NCBI GenBank assembly: GCA_942492205.1
Contig: CALODT010000001.1
Coordinates: 1,550,001-1,614,000 of the forward strand
DNA: 64,000 nt
Origin: UBA1847 sp942492205
GTDB lineage: Bacteria; Pseudomonadota; Gammaproteobacteria; Steroidobacterales; Woeseiaceae
Direction of reading: 5' to 3'
In this document: in pieces, positions 8,423 to 15,937 of the stretch
Layout of the letters: every line of letters begins with the position of its first letter
Numbering within the stretch: the first letter of the stretch is position 1
Program-made: the position numbers and the translations under genes
Notes under the pieces: model-generated
Database searches by the model: none
The model's input: the letters and a program-made list of their open reading frames with translations, nothing else
Told to the model about the DNA's origin: nothing

Positions 8423-9757
8423 ATGAGTAAACAATATTTCGGTACGGATGGCGTACGTGGGCCGGTTGGCAAAGACCCGATGACCGCGGATTTCGCAATG
8501 CGACTGGCGAGCGCCGCCGCCCAGGTGCTGGTGCCGACCGGTGGCACAGTCGTCATTGGCAAGGATACGCGCCTGTCGGGTTACATGTTCGAATCGGCGC
8601 TGGAGGCGGGCTTCGTTGCGGCCGGCGCGGATGTATTGCTGCTGGGACCTTTGCCGACACCGGGAATTGCGCGCCTGACCCAGGAGTTTGATGCGGACCT
8701 GGGCGTCGTGATCAGCGCGTCCCACAACCCTTTCTATGACAACGGCATTAAATTTTTCGATAGCAGCGGCTCGAAGCTGACCGACGCCATTGAGCTGCAG
8801 ATCGAGCAGCACCTCGCCAACCCGGCCATCACCCTCGAATCGCAGGCGCTTGGTAGAGCCAAGCGCATTGACACGGCACGGGTTCGCTACCAGGACTTTT
8901 GTACGGCGAGCATGCCTGCCGGTGTGAACCTCGAAGGCCTCAAGGTCGTTTTCGACGGCGCCAACGGCGCGGGTTACAAGGTTGGGCCGCGAGCACTTGC
9001 AGCGCTCGGTGCCGAAGTTATCCCGATCGGGTGTTCGCCAAACGGGCGCAACATCAATGATGGCTGCGGTTCAACGGTGCCGGATCTGCTGACAATGACG
9101 GTACCGGCGGTGCGCGCGGACGTTGGCGTCGCGCTGGACGGCGACGGCGATCGACTTGTCATGGTTGATGAACAAGGCAACCTGGTCGACGGCGATCAAC
9201 TGCTGTTCATTCTTGCGACCGCACGTCAGCGAAAAGGGGAATTGCAAGGCCCGGTGGTCGGAACGGTCATGAGCAATCTCGGGCTCGAGCACGCGCTTCA
9301 GGCACAGGATATCGAATTTCGTCGCGCCAGCGTCGGGGATCGCTATGTACTGGAGGCGCTGCGCCAGCATGGCGGCATCCTCGGTGGCGAGACTTCAGGG
9401 CACATGCTGGTTCTGGACAAGACGACGACCGGTGATGGCTTGATTTGTGCGCTACAGGTGCTTGCGGTCATGCAGGAAACAGGCAAACCGCTGTCCGAGT
9501 TGGCTGCGGGCATGCCCAAGTATCCGCAGACGATGGTCAATGTGCGTACGGCCGGGCGCATGGACCCGAATCAGTCGGCCGCGGTCAAGGACGCGGTCGC
9601 CCTGGCGGAGAGCGAACTGGCCGACCGCGGGCGCGTCGTGCTGCGCGCTTCCGGTACGGAGCCGGTCATCCGGGTAATGGTGGAGGGCGAGGATGAGCAG
9701 CAAGTGCTCGCCCTTGCGAACCGCCTGGCCTCGGTTGTCGCCGAAGCGGCGGCCTGA
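8423..9757 (+). CDS. glmM: Phosphoglucosamine mutase
   Basis: Interconverts glucosamine-6-phosphate and glucosamine-1-phosphate on the way to UDP-GlcNAc for peptidoglycan and LPS. It has 444 residues (E. coli 445). The phosphoserine catalytic loop VVISASHNPFYDNGIKFF is at about residue 95-112, the metal loop DGDGDR at about 240, the sugar-binding loop GGETSGH near 325, and the phosphate-binding site ASGTEPVIRVM near the C-terminus. N-terminal start MSKQYFGTDGVRG is diagnostic of GlmM. It is co-directional with folP, two bases downstream. Confidence 0.97.
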   Translation: MSKQYFGTDGVRGPVGKDPMTADFAMRLASAAAQVLVPTGGTVVIGKDTRLSGYMFESALEAGFVAAGADVLLLGPLPTPGIARLTQEFDADLGVVISASHNPFYDNGIKFFDSSGSKLTDAIELQIEQHLANPAITLESQALGRAKRIDTARVRYQDFCTASMPAGVNLEGLKVVFDGANGAGYKVGPRALAALGAEVIPIGCSPNGRNINDGCGSTVPDLLTMTVPAVRADVGVALDGDGDRLVMVDEQGNLVDGDQLLFILATARQRKGELQGPVVGTVMSNLGLEHALQAQDIEFRRASVGDRYVLEALRQHGGILGGETSGHMLVLDKTTTGDGLICALQVLAVMQETGKPLSELAAGMPKYPQTMVNVRTAGRMDPNQSAAVKDAVALAESELADRGRVVLRASGTEPVIRVMVEGEDEQQVLALANRLASVVAEAAA

Positions 9758-9774
9758 TCGGGTCGTTTTGTGCG

Positions 9775-9803
9775 TTGATTTGCCGGGTGAGCCTCGGTAT
9801 CCT
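9775..9803 (+). promoter_or_regulatory. Candidate sigma-70 promoter for tpiA-secG
   Basis: TTGATT (9775-9780) and TATCCT (9798-9803) are spaced by 17 bases, in the 78-base gap between glmM and tpiA. The start site would fall near 9810, giving a short leader before the tpiA ATG. Read by eye only; -35 and -10 each match four of six consensus bases. Confidence 0.5.
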
Positions 9804-9835
9804 TGCGCGCCTTTTGAGCCTACGGACTAACTGAT

Positions 9836-10606
9836 ATGCGCGAATTCCTGGTTGCAGGCAACTGGAAGATGAACGGCAGTAACCACGCCAACGAGGCGTT
9901 GCTGGCGGGCATTGTCGCGGGTATCCCTGCAGGCACGGGCTTCCGGATGCTGGTCTGCCCGCCGTTCCCGTATCTTTCGGCGGCCGTTCTTGAGGTATCA
10001 GGCTCGCCAGTCAGTGTCGGTGCCCAGAATGTCTCGGAGCATGAAAAAGGAGCGTTTACCGGCGAAGTTTCGCCGCAGATGCTCAAGGACGTCGGTTGTG
10101 AGTACGCAATCGTCGGGCACTCCGAGCGCCGTGCGCTGTACGGAGAATCGAGCGAGCAGGTTGCTGCGAAATTCGTAGCGGCCCAGGCGGCGGGTATCAC
10201 GCCAATCTTGTGTGTCGGCGAGACGCTCGAGGAACGCGAGGACGATGCGACCGAGCAGGTCGTTGCCGAGCAGCTGGCAGCCGTTGTTGACGCTGCCGGC
10301 ATTGGCGCTTTTGCATCTGCGGTCGTTGCCTATGAGCCGGTCTGGGCGATCGGCACCGGCAAGACGGCAACGCCCGAACAGGCGCAGGACGTGCACAGCT
10401 TTATTCGATCGATGCTGGCTGAGAAAGACGCCGGTATCGCGGCGGGACTGCAGCTATTGTATGGCGGTAGCATGAAGGGCGAGAATGCGGCAGGGCTGTT
10501 GTCCATGCCGGATATTGATGGCGGACTGATTGGTGGCGCATCATTGAAAGCAGACGATTTTCTGGCGATCGCCGCGGCGGCAGCCCAGTGTGCGCAGAAC
10601 AGTTGA
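9836..10606 (+). CDS. tpiA: Triosephosphate isomerase
   Basis: Interconverts dihydroxyacetone phosphate and glyceraldehyde-3-phosphate in glycolysis and gluconeogenesis. It has 256 residues, the standard length. Visible active-site elements are the Asn/Lys in VAGNWKMNG (residues 5-13), the electrophilic His in VGHSERR (about 94-100), the catalytic Glu in AYEPVWAIGTGK (about 166-177), and the phosphate gripper YGGSMKGEN and GLIGGASL near the end. secG follows seven bases after the stop, the common tpiA-secG pairing. Confidence 0.97.
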   Translation: MREFLVAGNWKMNGSNHANEALLAGIVAGIPAGTGFRMLVCPPFPYLSAAVLEVSGSPVSVGAQNVSEHEKGAFTGEVSPQMLKDVGCEYAIVGHSERRALYGESSEQVAAKFVAAQAAGITPILCVGETLEEREDDATEQVVAEQLAAVVDAAGIGAFASAVVAYEPVWAIGTGKTATPEQAQDVHSFIRSMLAEKDAGIAAGLQLLYGGSMKGENAAGLLSMPDIDGGLIGGASLKADDFLAIAAAAAQCAQNS

Positions 10607-10613
10607 GGACTAA

Positions 10614-11030
10614 ATGGACAATATACAAAAAGCAGTATTGATCGCGCATACGTTGATCGCGCTTCTGATTATCGTGCTGGTACTCCTGCAGCGCGGCAAG
10701 GGCGCGGATGCCGGAGCGGCATTCGGTGCCGGTGCCTCGGGCACGGTATTCGGAGCGCGCGGTTCGAGCAGCTTCTTTTCACGGGCTACCGCGATCTGTG
10801 CGACTGCGTTTTTCGTCAGTAGCCTGACGCTTGCCTATCTCAGTAGTCAGGGTTCCGCAACTCCCGAGAGTTTGCTGGAGGATGCGCCGCTGATTGAGAC
10901 AGAAGTCGAAGAGCTGCCGGGCCTGAGTGACGAAATGCCGGTGTCGGACATGCCGTCGCTGGAGCCGACCGACGACGTCGTCGATCTGCCGGCCCTGGAG
11001 GAAGCCCCGGCCGAACCGAATCAGGACTAG
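10614..11030 (+). CDS. secG: Preprotein translocase subunit SecG
   Basis: Small membrane subunit of the SecYEG translocon. It has 138 residues, somewhat longer than the ~110 of E. coli because of an acidic Pro/Glu/Asp-rich C-terminal tail. The two transmembrane helices (about residues 6-26 and 53-75) flank the conserved cytoplasmic segment LVLLQRGKGADAGAAFGAG. It lies immediately before a tRNA-Leu gene, the usual position of secG in gammaproteobacteria. Confidence 0.94.
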   Translation: MDNIQKAVLIAHTLIALLIIVLVLLQRGKGADAGAAFGAGASGTVFGARGSSSFFSRATAICATAFFVSSLTLAYLSSQGSATPESLLEDAPLIETEVEELPGLSDEMPVSDMPSLEPTDDVVDLPALEEAPAEPNQD

Positions 11031-11042
11031 ATTATTGATAAA

Positions 11043-11127
11043 GCTCTGGTGGTGGAATTGGTAGACACGCTGTCTTGAGGGGGCAGTGGCGCGAGCCGTG
11101 CGAGTTCGAGTCTCGCCCAGAGCACCA
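11043..11127 (+). tRNA. tRNA-Leu (anticodon GAG)
   Basis: An 85-base class II tRNA. Acceptor stem GCTCTGG (11043-11049) pairs with CCAGAGC (11117-11123); A11124 is the discriminator and CCA is encoded at 11125-11127. The D-arm reads TGGTGGAATTGGTAGACACG, the anticodon loop TTGAGGG gives GAG, a short variable arm follows, and the T-arm has GTTCGAGTC. It lies 12 bases after secG, where tRNA-Leu is commonly found. Confidence 0.97.
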
Positions 11128-11134
11128 AATCCGA

Positions 11135-11178
11135 ATCGGCCTGTTGCTGCAATTGCGGCAACAGGCCGATGTCTTTGT
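11135..11178 (+). terminator. Hairpin terminator after tRNA-Leu
   Basis: ATCGGCCTGTTGC (11135-11147) pairs perfectly with GCAACAGGCCGAT (11158-11170); the inner TGC/GCG extends the stem to a four-base AATT loop. The following GTCTTTGTG is only a weak T-run, so it may act mainly as a 3'-end processing block for the tRNA as well as a terminator between the secG-tRNA unit and nuo. Confidence 0.65.
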
Positions 11179-11201
11179 GCGCAGGGTGAATCAGTCCGGC
11201 T

Positions 11202-11226
11202 CCATATCGTAACAATTACGATATGG
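11202..11226 (+). promoter_or_regulatory. Perfect 25-bp palindrome upstream of nuoA (candidate operator)
   Basis: CCATATCGTAA (11202-11212) and TTACGATATGG (11216-11226) are exact reverse complements separated by CAA. The dyad centre lies about 50 bases upstream of the start site expected from the candidate extended -10 at 11253-11258. There is no T-run, so it is better read as a dimeric regulator site than as a terminator. The regulator is not recognised. Confidence 0.5.
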
Positions 11227-11249
11227 GGTGTATTCCGGCCTTGCGACAC

Positions 11250-11258
11250 TGATACAAT
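11250..11258 (+). promoter_or_regulatory. Candidate extended -10 promoter of the nuo operon
   Basis: TG at 11250-11251 followed by TACAAT (11253-11258) makes an extended -10 element (TGnTACAAT); no good -35 is seen at the normal distance, which suits an extended -10 or activator-dependent promoter. It lies about 48 bases before the nuoA ATG. Confidence 0.45.
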
Positions 11259-11305
11259 CGCGCGCTGACTCGAACGCGAAACCTGGCGCCGGACACGCGG
11301 AAAAA

Positions 11306-11662
11306 ATGCTACAAGAATACGTTCCTATCCTGATCTTTCTCGGCATCTCGACCGGCATTGGTCTAGTGCTTCTGGCACTCGGCTTTCTTATTGGCCGTGG
11401 CGCGAAAGACGACGAGAAACTGTCCCCGTACGAATGTGGCTTTGAGGCCTTTGATGATTCGCGCATGAAGTTCGATGTGCGTTACTACCTGGTCGCTATT
11501 CTGTTCATTATCTTCGACCTCGAGATCGCCTTTCTATTTCCGTGGGCGGTGTCGCTGGATGCCGTCGGCAAGTTCGGCTTGCTTGCAATGGCCTTGTTTC
11601 TCGCAATTCTGGTTGTCGGGTTCATCTATGAATGGAAGAAAGGGGCGCTCGAGTGGGACTAG
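11306..11662 (+). CDS. nuoA: NADH-quinone oxidoreductase subunit A
   Basis: Small membrane subunit of respiratory complex I, part of the quinone-cavity and first proton-channel region. I start at the ATG giving MLQEYVPILIFLGISTGIGL (118 residues); the frame extends upstream but those residues are not family-like. Three transmembrane helices are visible, and the conserved loop LSPYECGFEAFDDSRMKFDVR bears the Cys/Glu region typical of NuoA. It is the first gene of the 14-gene nuo operon. Its stop overlaps the start of nuoB. Confidence 0.95.
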   Translation: MLQEYVPILIFLGISTGIGLVLLALGFLIGRGAKDDEKLSPYECGFEAFDDSRMKFDVRYYLVAILFIIFDLEIAFLFPWAVSLDAVGKFGLLAMALFLAILVVGFIYEWKKGALEWD

Positions 11663-12180
11663 CTGAGTCGACGGATAACTCCGCCGTGGTGGGTGACGCG
11701 GAGGCTGCCGGCGGCAGCCTGCAGGAAAAAGGCTTTGTCGTAACCAGCGTCGATACCGTGATGAACTGGGCCCGTACCGGTTCGCTCTGGCCAATGACGT
11801 TCGGGCTTGCCTGCTGCGCTGTAGAGATGATGCAGGCAGGCGCGGCGCGGTACGACCTGGATCGTTTCGGAATCATCTTTCGACCGAGCCCCCGGCAATC
11901 CGATTGCATGATCGTTGCCGGCACCCTGACCAACAAGATGGCGCCGCCGCTGCGGAAGGTCTATGACCAGATGCCCGAGCCGCGCTGGGTTGTATCGATG
12001 GGGTCCTGCGCAAACGGTGGCGGCTATTACCACTACTCGTATGCGGTCGTCCGCGGCTGTGACCGCATTGTACCCGTCGATGTCTATGTCCCCGGTTGTC
12101 CGCCGACCGCCGAGGCCCTGATCTACGGTCTGATCCAGTTGCAGAACAAGATACGGCGTACAAGCACCATAGCCAGGTAG
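11653..12180 (+). CDS. nuoB: NADH-quinone oxidoreductase subunit B
   Basis: Peripheral-arm subunit carrying cluster N2, the electron donor to quinone. Ligands are visible as the tandem Cys in GLACCAVEM, GSCANGGG and VPGCPPTAEAL. The start is probably the GTG at 11653 (175 residues), preceded by AAAGGGG and overlapping the nuoA end; an in-frame ATG at 11632 would add seven residues. The N-terminal ~30 residues are variable and the rest matches the family closely. Confidence 0.95.
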   Translation: MGLAESTDNSAVVGDAEAAGGSLQEKGFVVTSVDTVMNWARTGSLWPMTFGLACCAVEMMQAGAARYDLDRFGIIFRPSPRQSDCMIVAGTLTNKMAPPLRKVYDQMPEPRWVVSMGSCANGGGYYHYSYAVVRGCDRIVPVDVYVPGCPPTAEALIYGLIQLQNKIRRTSTIAR

Positions 12181-12195
12181 CCGGCCGGAAAAGCG

Positions 12196-12897
12196 ATGAT
12201 CGAGCGTTTGGAAACATTAGCGAAAAGGTTGGATGAGCGCTTTGGCGAGCAGCTTCAGCGCGTGCCGTCGAACTGCGGTGAGTTGACCTATGAAGTCGAC
12301 AAGGACGATCTGATCGAGGTTGCAACCGCACTGCGCAATGAGGCGGATTTCGGTTTCGAAATGCTCATGGACGTTTGCGGTGTGGATTACCTGAACTATG
12401 GCAGCGACGAGTGGAAGACGAATGATGCGACCGATTCCGGATACAGTCGCGGCGTAGAGCGCGACGCTGTCATTCTCGACGAGGCGGATGAGTTCGATCC
12501 GCGGCGCTTCGCCGTCGTCTATCACCTGCTATCGTTGCAGCACAATTTCCGCCTTCGCCTGCGCACATTTACGGGCACCGGTAACCCGCCAATTATCAGG
12601 TCGATTGTCGATATCTGGAATGGTGCGAACTGGTTCGAGCGCGAGGTGTTCGACTTATTCGGCGTGCTTTTCGAAGGACATCCCGATCTGCGCCGTATCC
12701 TCACGGACTACGGGTTCATCGGCCATCCATTTCGCAAGGATTTCCCGCTGAGCGGCAACGTCGAGGTCAGCTACGATGCCGACGAGGGACGCGTTGTCTA
12801 CAAGCCCGTCAGCATCGAGCCGCGTACGCTGGTTCCGCGAGTCATCCGCGATGACAACCGCTATGCGGCGGAACTCAAGGATTCGACCGATGGCTGA
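12196..12897 (+). CDS. nuoC: NADH-quinone oxidoreductase subunit C
   Basis: Peripheral-arm 30-kDa subunit that packs against NuoD. It has 233 residues and is a separate gene, not fused to nuoD as in E. coli. The diagnostic segment FEREVFDLFGVLFEGHPDLRRILTDYGF (read here at about residues 153-180) is present. An insert around residues 70-100, containing GYSRGVERDAV and DEFDPRRFAVVYHLLS, resembles NuoC of Xanthomonadales-like lineages. Its end overlaps the nuoD start by eight bases. Confidence 0.95.
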   Translation: MIERLETLAKRLDERFGEQLQRVPSNCGELTYEVDKDDLIEVATALRNEADFGFEMLMDVCGVDYLNYGSDEWKTNDATDSGYSRGVERDAVILDEADEFDPRRFAVVYHLLSLQHNFRLRLRTFTGTGNPPIIRSIVDIWNGANWFEREVFDLFGVLFEGHPDLRRILTDYGFIGHPFRKDFPLSGNVEVSYDADEGRVVYKPVSIEPRTLVPRVIRDDNRYAAELKDSTDG

Positions 12898-14143
12898 GAT
12901 CCAGAGTTACACCATGAACTTCGGGCCGCAGCATCCGGCTGCGCACGGCGTGTTGCGCCTCGTGCTGGAAATCGAGGGCGAAGTGATCCAGAAAGCGGAT
13001 CCGCATGTCGGCCTGCTGCATCGCGGTACCGAGAAACTGGCCGAGAGCAAACCGTATAACCAGAGTATCGGTTACATGGATCGGCTCGACTACGTGTCGA
13101 TGATGAGCAACGAGCACGCCTACGTGATGGCGATCGAGAAACTGCTCGGGATCCAGGTACCGATTCGCGCGCAGTACATACGCGTCATGTTTGACGAGAT
13201 CACTCGCATACTCAACCATCTCATGTGGCTTGGTGCGCACGGCCTCGATATCGGTGCCATGACGATGTTCCTGTATTGCTTCCGCGAACGCGAAGATCTG
13301 ATGGACTGCTACGAAGCGGTATCTGGGACGCGCATGCATGCGACCTATTATCGTCCGGGAGGCGTCTATCGCGACCTGCCAGAGTCCATGCCGAAGTACC
13401 AGGAGTCGAAGTTCCGCAACCAGAAAGAACTCGACCGTATGAATGCAAACCGCGAAGGTTCGATACTGGACTTCATTGAATCATTCACGGAGCGCTTCCC
13501 GGGCTGCGTTGACGAATACGAAACCTTGCTGACGGACAATCGTATCTGGAAGCAGCGCACCGTCAATATCGCCGTCGTCTCGCCGGAACGCGCGATGCAA
13601 CTTGGATTTTCGGGGCCGATGCTGCGCGGCTCGGGCGTGGAATGGGATCTTCGCAAGAAGCAGCCCTATGAAGTTTACGAGCACATGGATTTCGATATTC
13701 CAGTGGGCGTCAACGGCGACTGCTACGACCGGTACCTGGTGCGCGTCGAGGAGATGCGGCAGTCGAACAGGATCATTCGGCAGTGTGTCAACTGGCTGCG
13801 GGACAATCCGGGGCCGGTAATCGTCGACGACAGCAAGATTGCGCCGCCAACGCGTGTTGAAATGAAAGACGATATGGAGTCGTTGATCCATCATTTCAAA
13901 CTGTTCACCGAAGGCTATTGTGTGCCGGTCGGAGAAGCGTATGCCGCCGTCGAGCATCCGAAAGGCGAGTTCGGCGTTTATATCGTCTCTGACGGTGCCA
14001 ACAAGCCGTACCGGGTGAAGATTCGCGCGGCCGGCTTCGCACACCTTTCGGCGATGTCCGAGATGGTGGAGGGGCATATGCTGGCCGACGTGGTTGCTGT
14101 TATCGGTACGCAGGACATCGTGTTTGGCGAGGTGGATCGATGA
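12890..14143 (+). CDS. nuoD: NADH-quinone oxidoreductase subunit D
   Basis: 49-kDa subunit that, with NuoB, forms the quinone-binding pocket. It has 417 residues from the ATG giving MAEIQSYTMNFGPQHPAAHG; the frame is open further upstream but this part is nuoC in another frame. The quinone-site His and surroundings are in FGPQHPAAHGVLRL, and the hydrogenase-like fold regions HRGTEKL and YDRYLVRVEEMRQS are typical. It overlaps nuoC by eight bases and nuoE by four. Confidence 0.97.
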   Translation: MAEIQSYTMNFGPQHPAAHGVLRLVLEIEGEVIQKADPHVGLLHRGTEKLAESKPYNQSIGYMDRLDYVSMMSNEHAYVMAIEKLLGIQVPIRAQYIRVMFDEITRILNHLMWLGAHGLDIGAMTMFLYCFREREDLMDCYEAVSGTRMHATYYRPGGVYRDLPESMPKYQESKFRNQKELDRMNANREGSILDFIESFTERFPGCVDEYETLLTDNRIWKQRTVNIAVVSPERAMQLGFSGPMLRGSGVEWDLRKKQPYEVYEHMDFDIPVGVNGDCYDRYLVRVEEMRQSNRIIRQCVNWLRDNPGPVIVDDSKIAPPTRVEMKDDMESLIHHFKLFTEGYCVPVGEAYAAVEHPKGEFGVYIVSDGANKPYRVKIRAAGFAHLSAMSEMVEGHMLADVVAVIGTQDIVFGEVDR

Positions 14144-14625
14144 GTTACGAACTTTCCGCTCACGTCAGGGAAGAGATCGACCACTGGAAATCACGCTTCC
14201 CGGAAGATCGTCAACGATCGGCGGTACTCAGCGCGCTGCATGCCGTACAGCATGAGAATCACGGATATATCACCGCGGAACAAATGAACGCGGTGGCCGA
14301 CTACCTCGATCTGCCAACGATCCAGGTCTACGAAGTCGCCACGTTCTACTCGATGTTTCAGACCAAAGAGGTCGGTCGCAACGAAGTTGCAATTTGTACG
14401 AACGTTTCCTGCATGCTGCGCGGCGCTGAGGATATCGTTGAGCACGTCGAAGGCAAGCTGGGCGTGAAACTGGGCGAGAGCACCGCAGACGGCCGCATCT
14501 TCCTGAAGAAAGAGGAAGAGTGCGTTGCTGCGTGTTGCGGCGCGCCAGTGATGATGGTCAATCACAAGTACTATGAAAACCTGAGCAGAGAACAGGTCGA
14601 CGAGATACTGGACGGGCTCGACTGA
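14140..14625 (+). CDS. nuoE: NADH-quinone oxidoreductase subunit E
   Basis: 24-kDa thioredoxin-like subunit that holds the [2Fe-2S] cluster N1a beside NuoF. It has 161 residues. The four ligands are in ICTNVSCMLRG and EECVAACCGAPVM. The N-terminal helical region VLSALHAVQHENHGYI is the usual one for the family. It overlaps nuoD (ATGA) and shares one base with nuoF. Confidence 0.96.
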   Translation: MSYELSAHVREEIDHWKSRFPEDRQRSAVLSALHAVQHENHGYITAEQMNAVADYLDLPTIQVYEVATFYSMFQTKEVGRNEVAICTNVSCMLRGAEDIVEHVEGKLGVKLGESTADGRIFLKKEEECVAACCGAPVMMVNHKYYENLSREQVDEILDGLD

Positions 14626-15932
14626 TGACCTACGAACAAAACCTTGTCTGCTTCAACACGCTTGGCTCGGACGAGTCGTGGACGCTTGCCACCTACGAAA
14701 AACACGACGGTTACCAGTCATGGCGCCGTATTCTTGCCGGGGAGCTTACGCCGGACGAGATCATTGACGAGGTCAAGGCGTCCGGATTGCGTGGCCGCGG
14801 CGGTGCGGGCTTCCCGACCGGTCTTAAATGGAGCTTCATGCCGCGCAACACCGATGTGCAGAAGTACCTTGTCTGCAACTCGGACGAAAGTGAACCGGGC
14901 ACCTGCCATGATCGCGACATATTGCGTTACAACCCGCACGCACTGGTCGAGGGCATGGCGATTGCAGCGTACGCGATGGGTGCGACAATCGCTTACAACT
15001 ATATCCGCGGTGAGTTCATGGACGAACCCGTGCCGCGTTTCGAGGCTGCAGTGAAAGAGGCCTACGCGGCCGGTTTGCTGGGCAAGAATATCCAGGGCTC
15101 CGGCATCGACTTCGACCTGTATACGTTCGTGGGCGCAGGCGCCTACATCTGTGGCGAGGAAACGGCCTTGCTCGAATCGCTGGAAGGCAAGCAGGGCAGG
15201 CCACGCTTCAAGCCGCCGTTCCCGGCAAATGTCGGCCTGTACGGTAAACCGACAACGATCAACAACACGCAAAGCCTTGCAAGCGTTCCCGCCATTCTGC
15301 GCAACGGCGCCGCCTGGTTCGCAGGCCTCGGGCCGGAAGGTTCCGGCGGTACGGCGCTGTTTTCGGTGTCCGGCCATGTTGAGAAGCCGGGCAACTATGA
15401 ATTGCCCATGGGAATCCCGTTCAAGGTCCTGTTGAACGATATCTGCGGTGGCATGTTGGGTGGCCGGAAGCTGAAGGCCGTGATACCCGGTGGTTCGTCC
15501 TGCAAGGTCCTGCCCGCGGAAATCATCATGGACTGCACGATGGACTACAACTCGTTGCAGCAAGCTGGCTCTTCGTTCGGCACCGGCGCCGTCATGGTCA
15601 TGGACGAGACAACCTGCATGGTCAAGGTGCTGCGACGTATCTCGCAGTTCTACATGGCCGAATCCTGCGGCCAGTGCACTCCGTGCCGTGAGGGCACCGG
15701 CTGGCTGTATCGCATGCTGACGCGCATCCTCGACGGTAACGGTGAGGAGGCGGATCTCGACAAGCTCGTGGACGTTGCCAACAAGATCGAAGGCCATACC
15801 ATCTGTGCGCTGGGCGACGCGGCGGCATGGCCGGTACAAAGCTTCCTGAAGCACTTTCACCACGAATTCGAATACATGGTTCGCAACAACGGCAGAAGCA
15901 TTGTAGACAGTACAACCGAGGCGGCTGCGTAG
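14625..15932 (+). CDS. nuoF: NADH-quinone oxidoreductase subunit F
   Basis: 51-kDa subunit: binds NADH and FMN and holds the [4Fe-4S] cluster N3, the entry point of electrons. It has 435 residues. NADH/FMN glycine loops GLRGRGGAGFPTGLKW and AGAYICGEETALLESLEG are present, and cluster ligands are ESCGQCTPCREG plus the later Cys in ICALGDAAAWP. The start ATG shares its A with the nuoE TGA. Confidence 0.97.
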   Translation: MTYEQNLVCFNTLGSDESWTLATYEKHDGYQSWRRILAGELTPDEIIDEVKASGLRGRGGAGFPTGLKWSFMPRNTDVQKYLVCNSDESEPGTCHDRDILRYNPHALVEGMAIAAYAMGATIAYNYIRGEFMDEPVPRFEAAVKEAYAAGLLGKNIQGSGIDFDLYTFVGAGAYICGEETALLESLEGKQGRPRFKPPFPANVGLYGKPTTINNTQSLASVPAILRNGAAWFAGLGPEGSGGTALFSVSGHVEKPGNYELPMGIPFKVLLNDICGGMLGGRKLKAVIPGGSSCKVLPAEIIMDCTMDYNSLQQAGSSFGTGAVMVMDETTCMVKVLRRISQFYMAESCGQCTPCREGTGWLYRMLTRILDGNGEEADLDKLVDVANKIEGHTICALGDAAAWPVQSFLKHFHHEFEYMVRNNGRSIVDSTTEAAA

Positions 15933-15937
15933 TTCCG

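Noticed and set aside
14718..15863. 381-codon minus-strand open frame opposite nuoF
   Set aside because: Shadow of nuoF, which has all its cofactor motifs.
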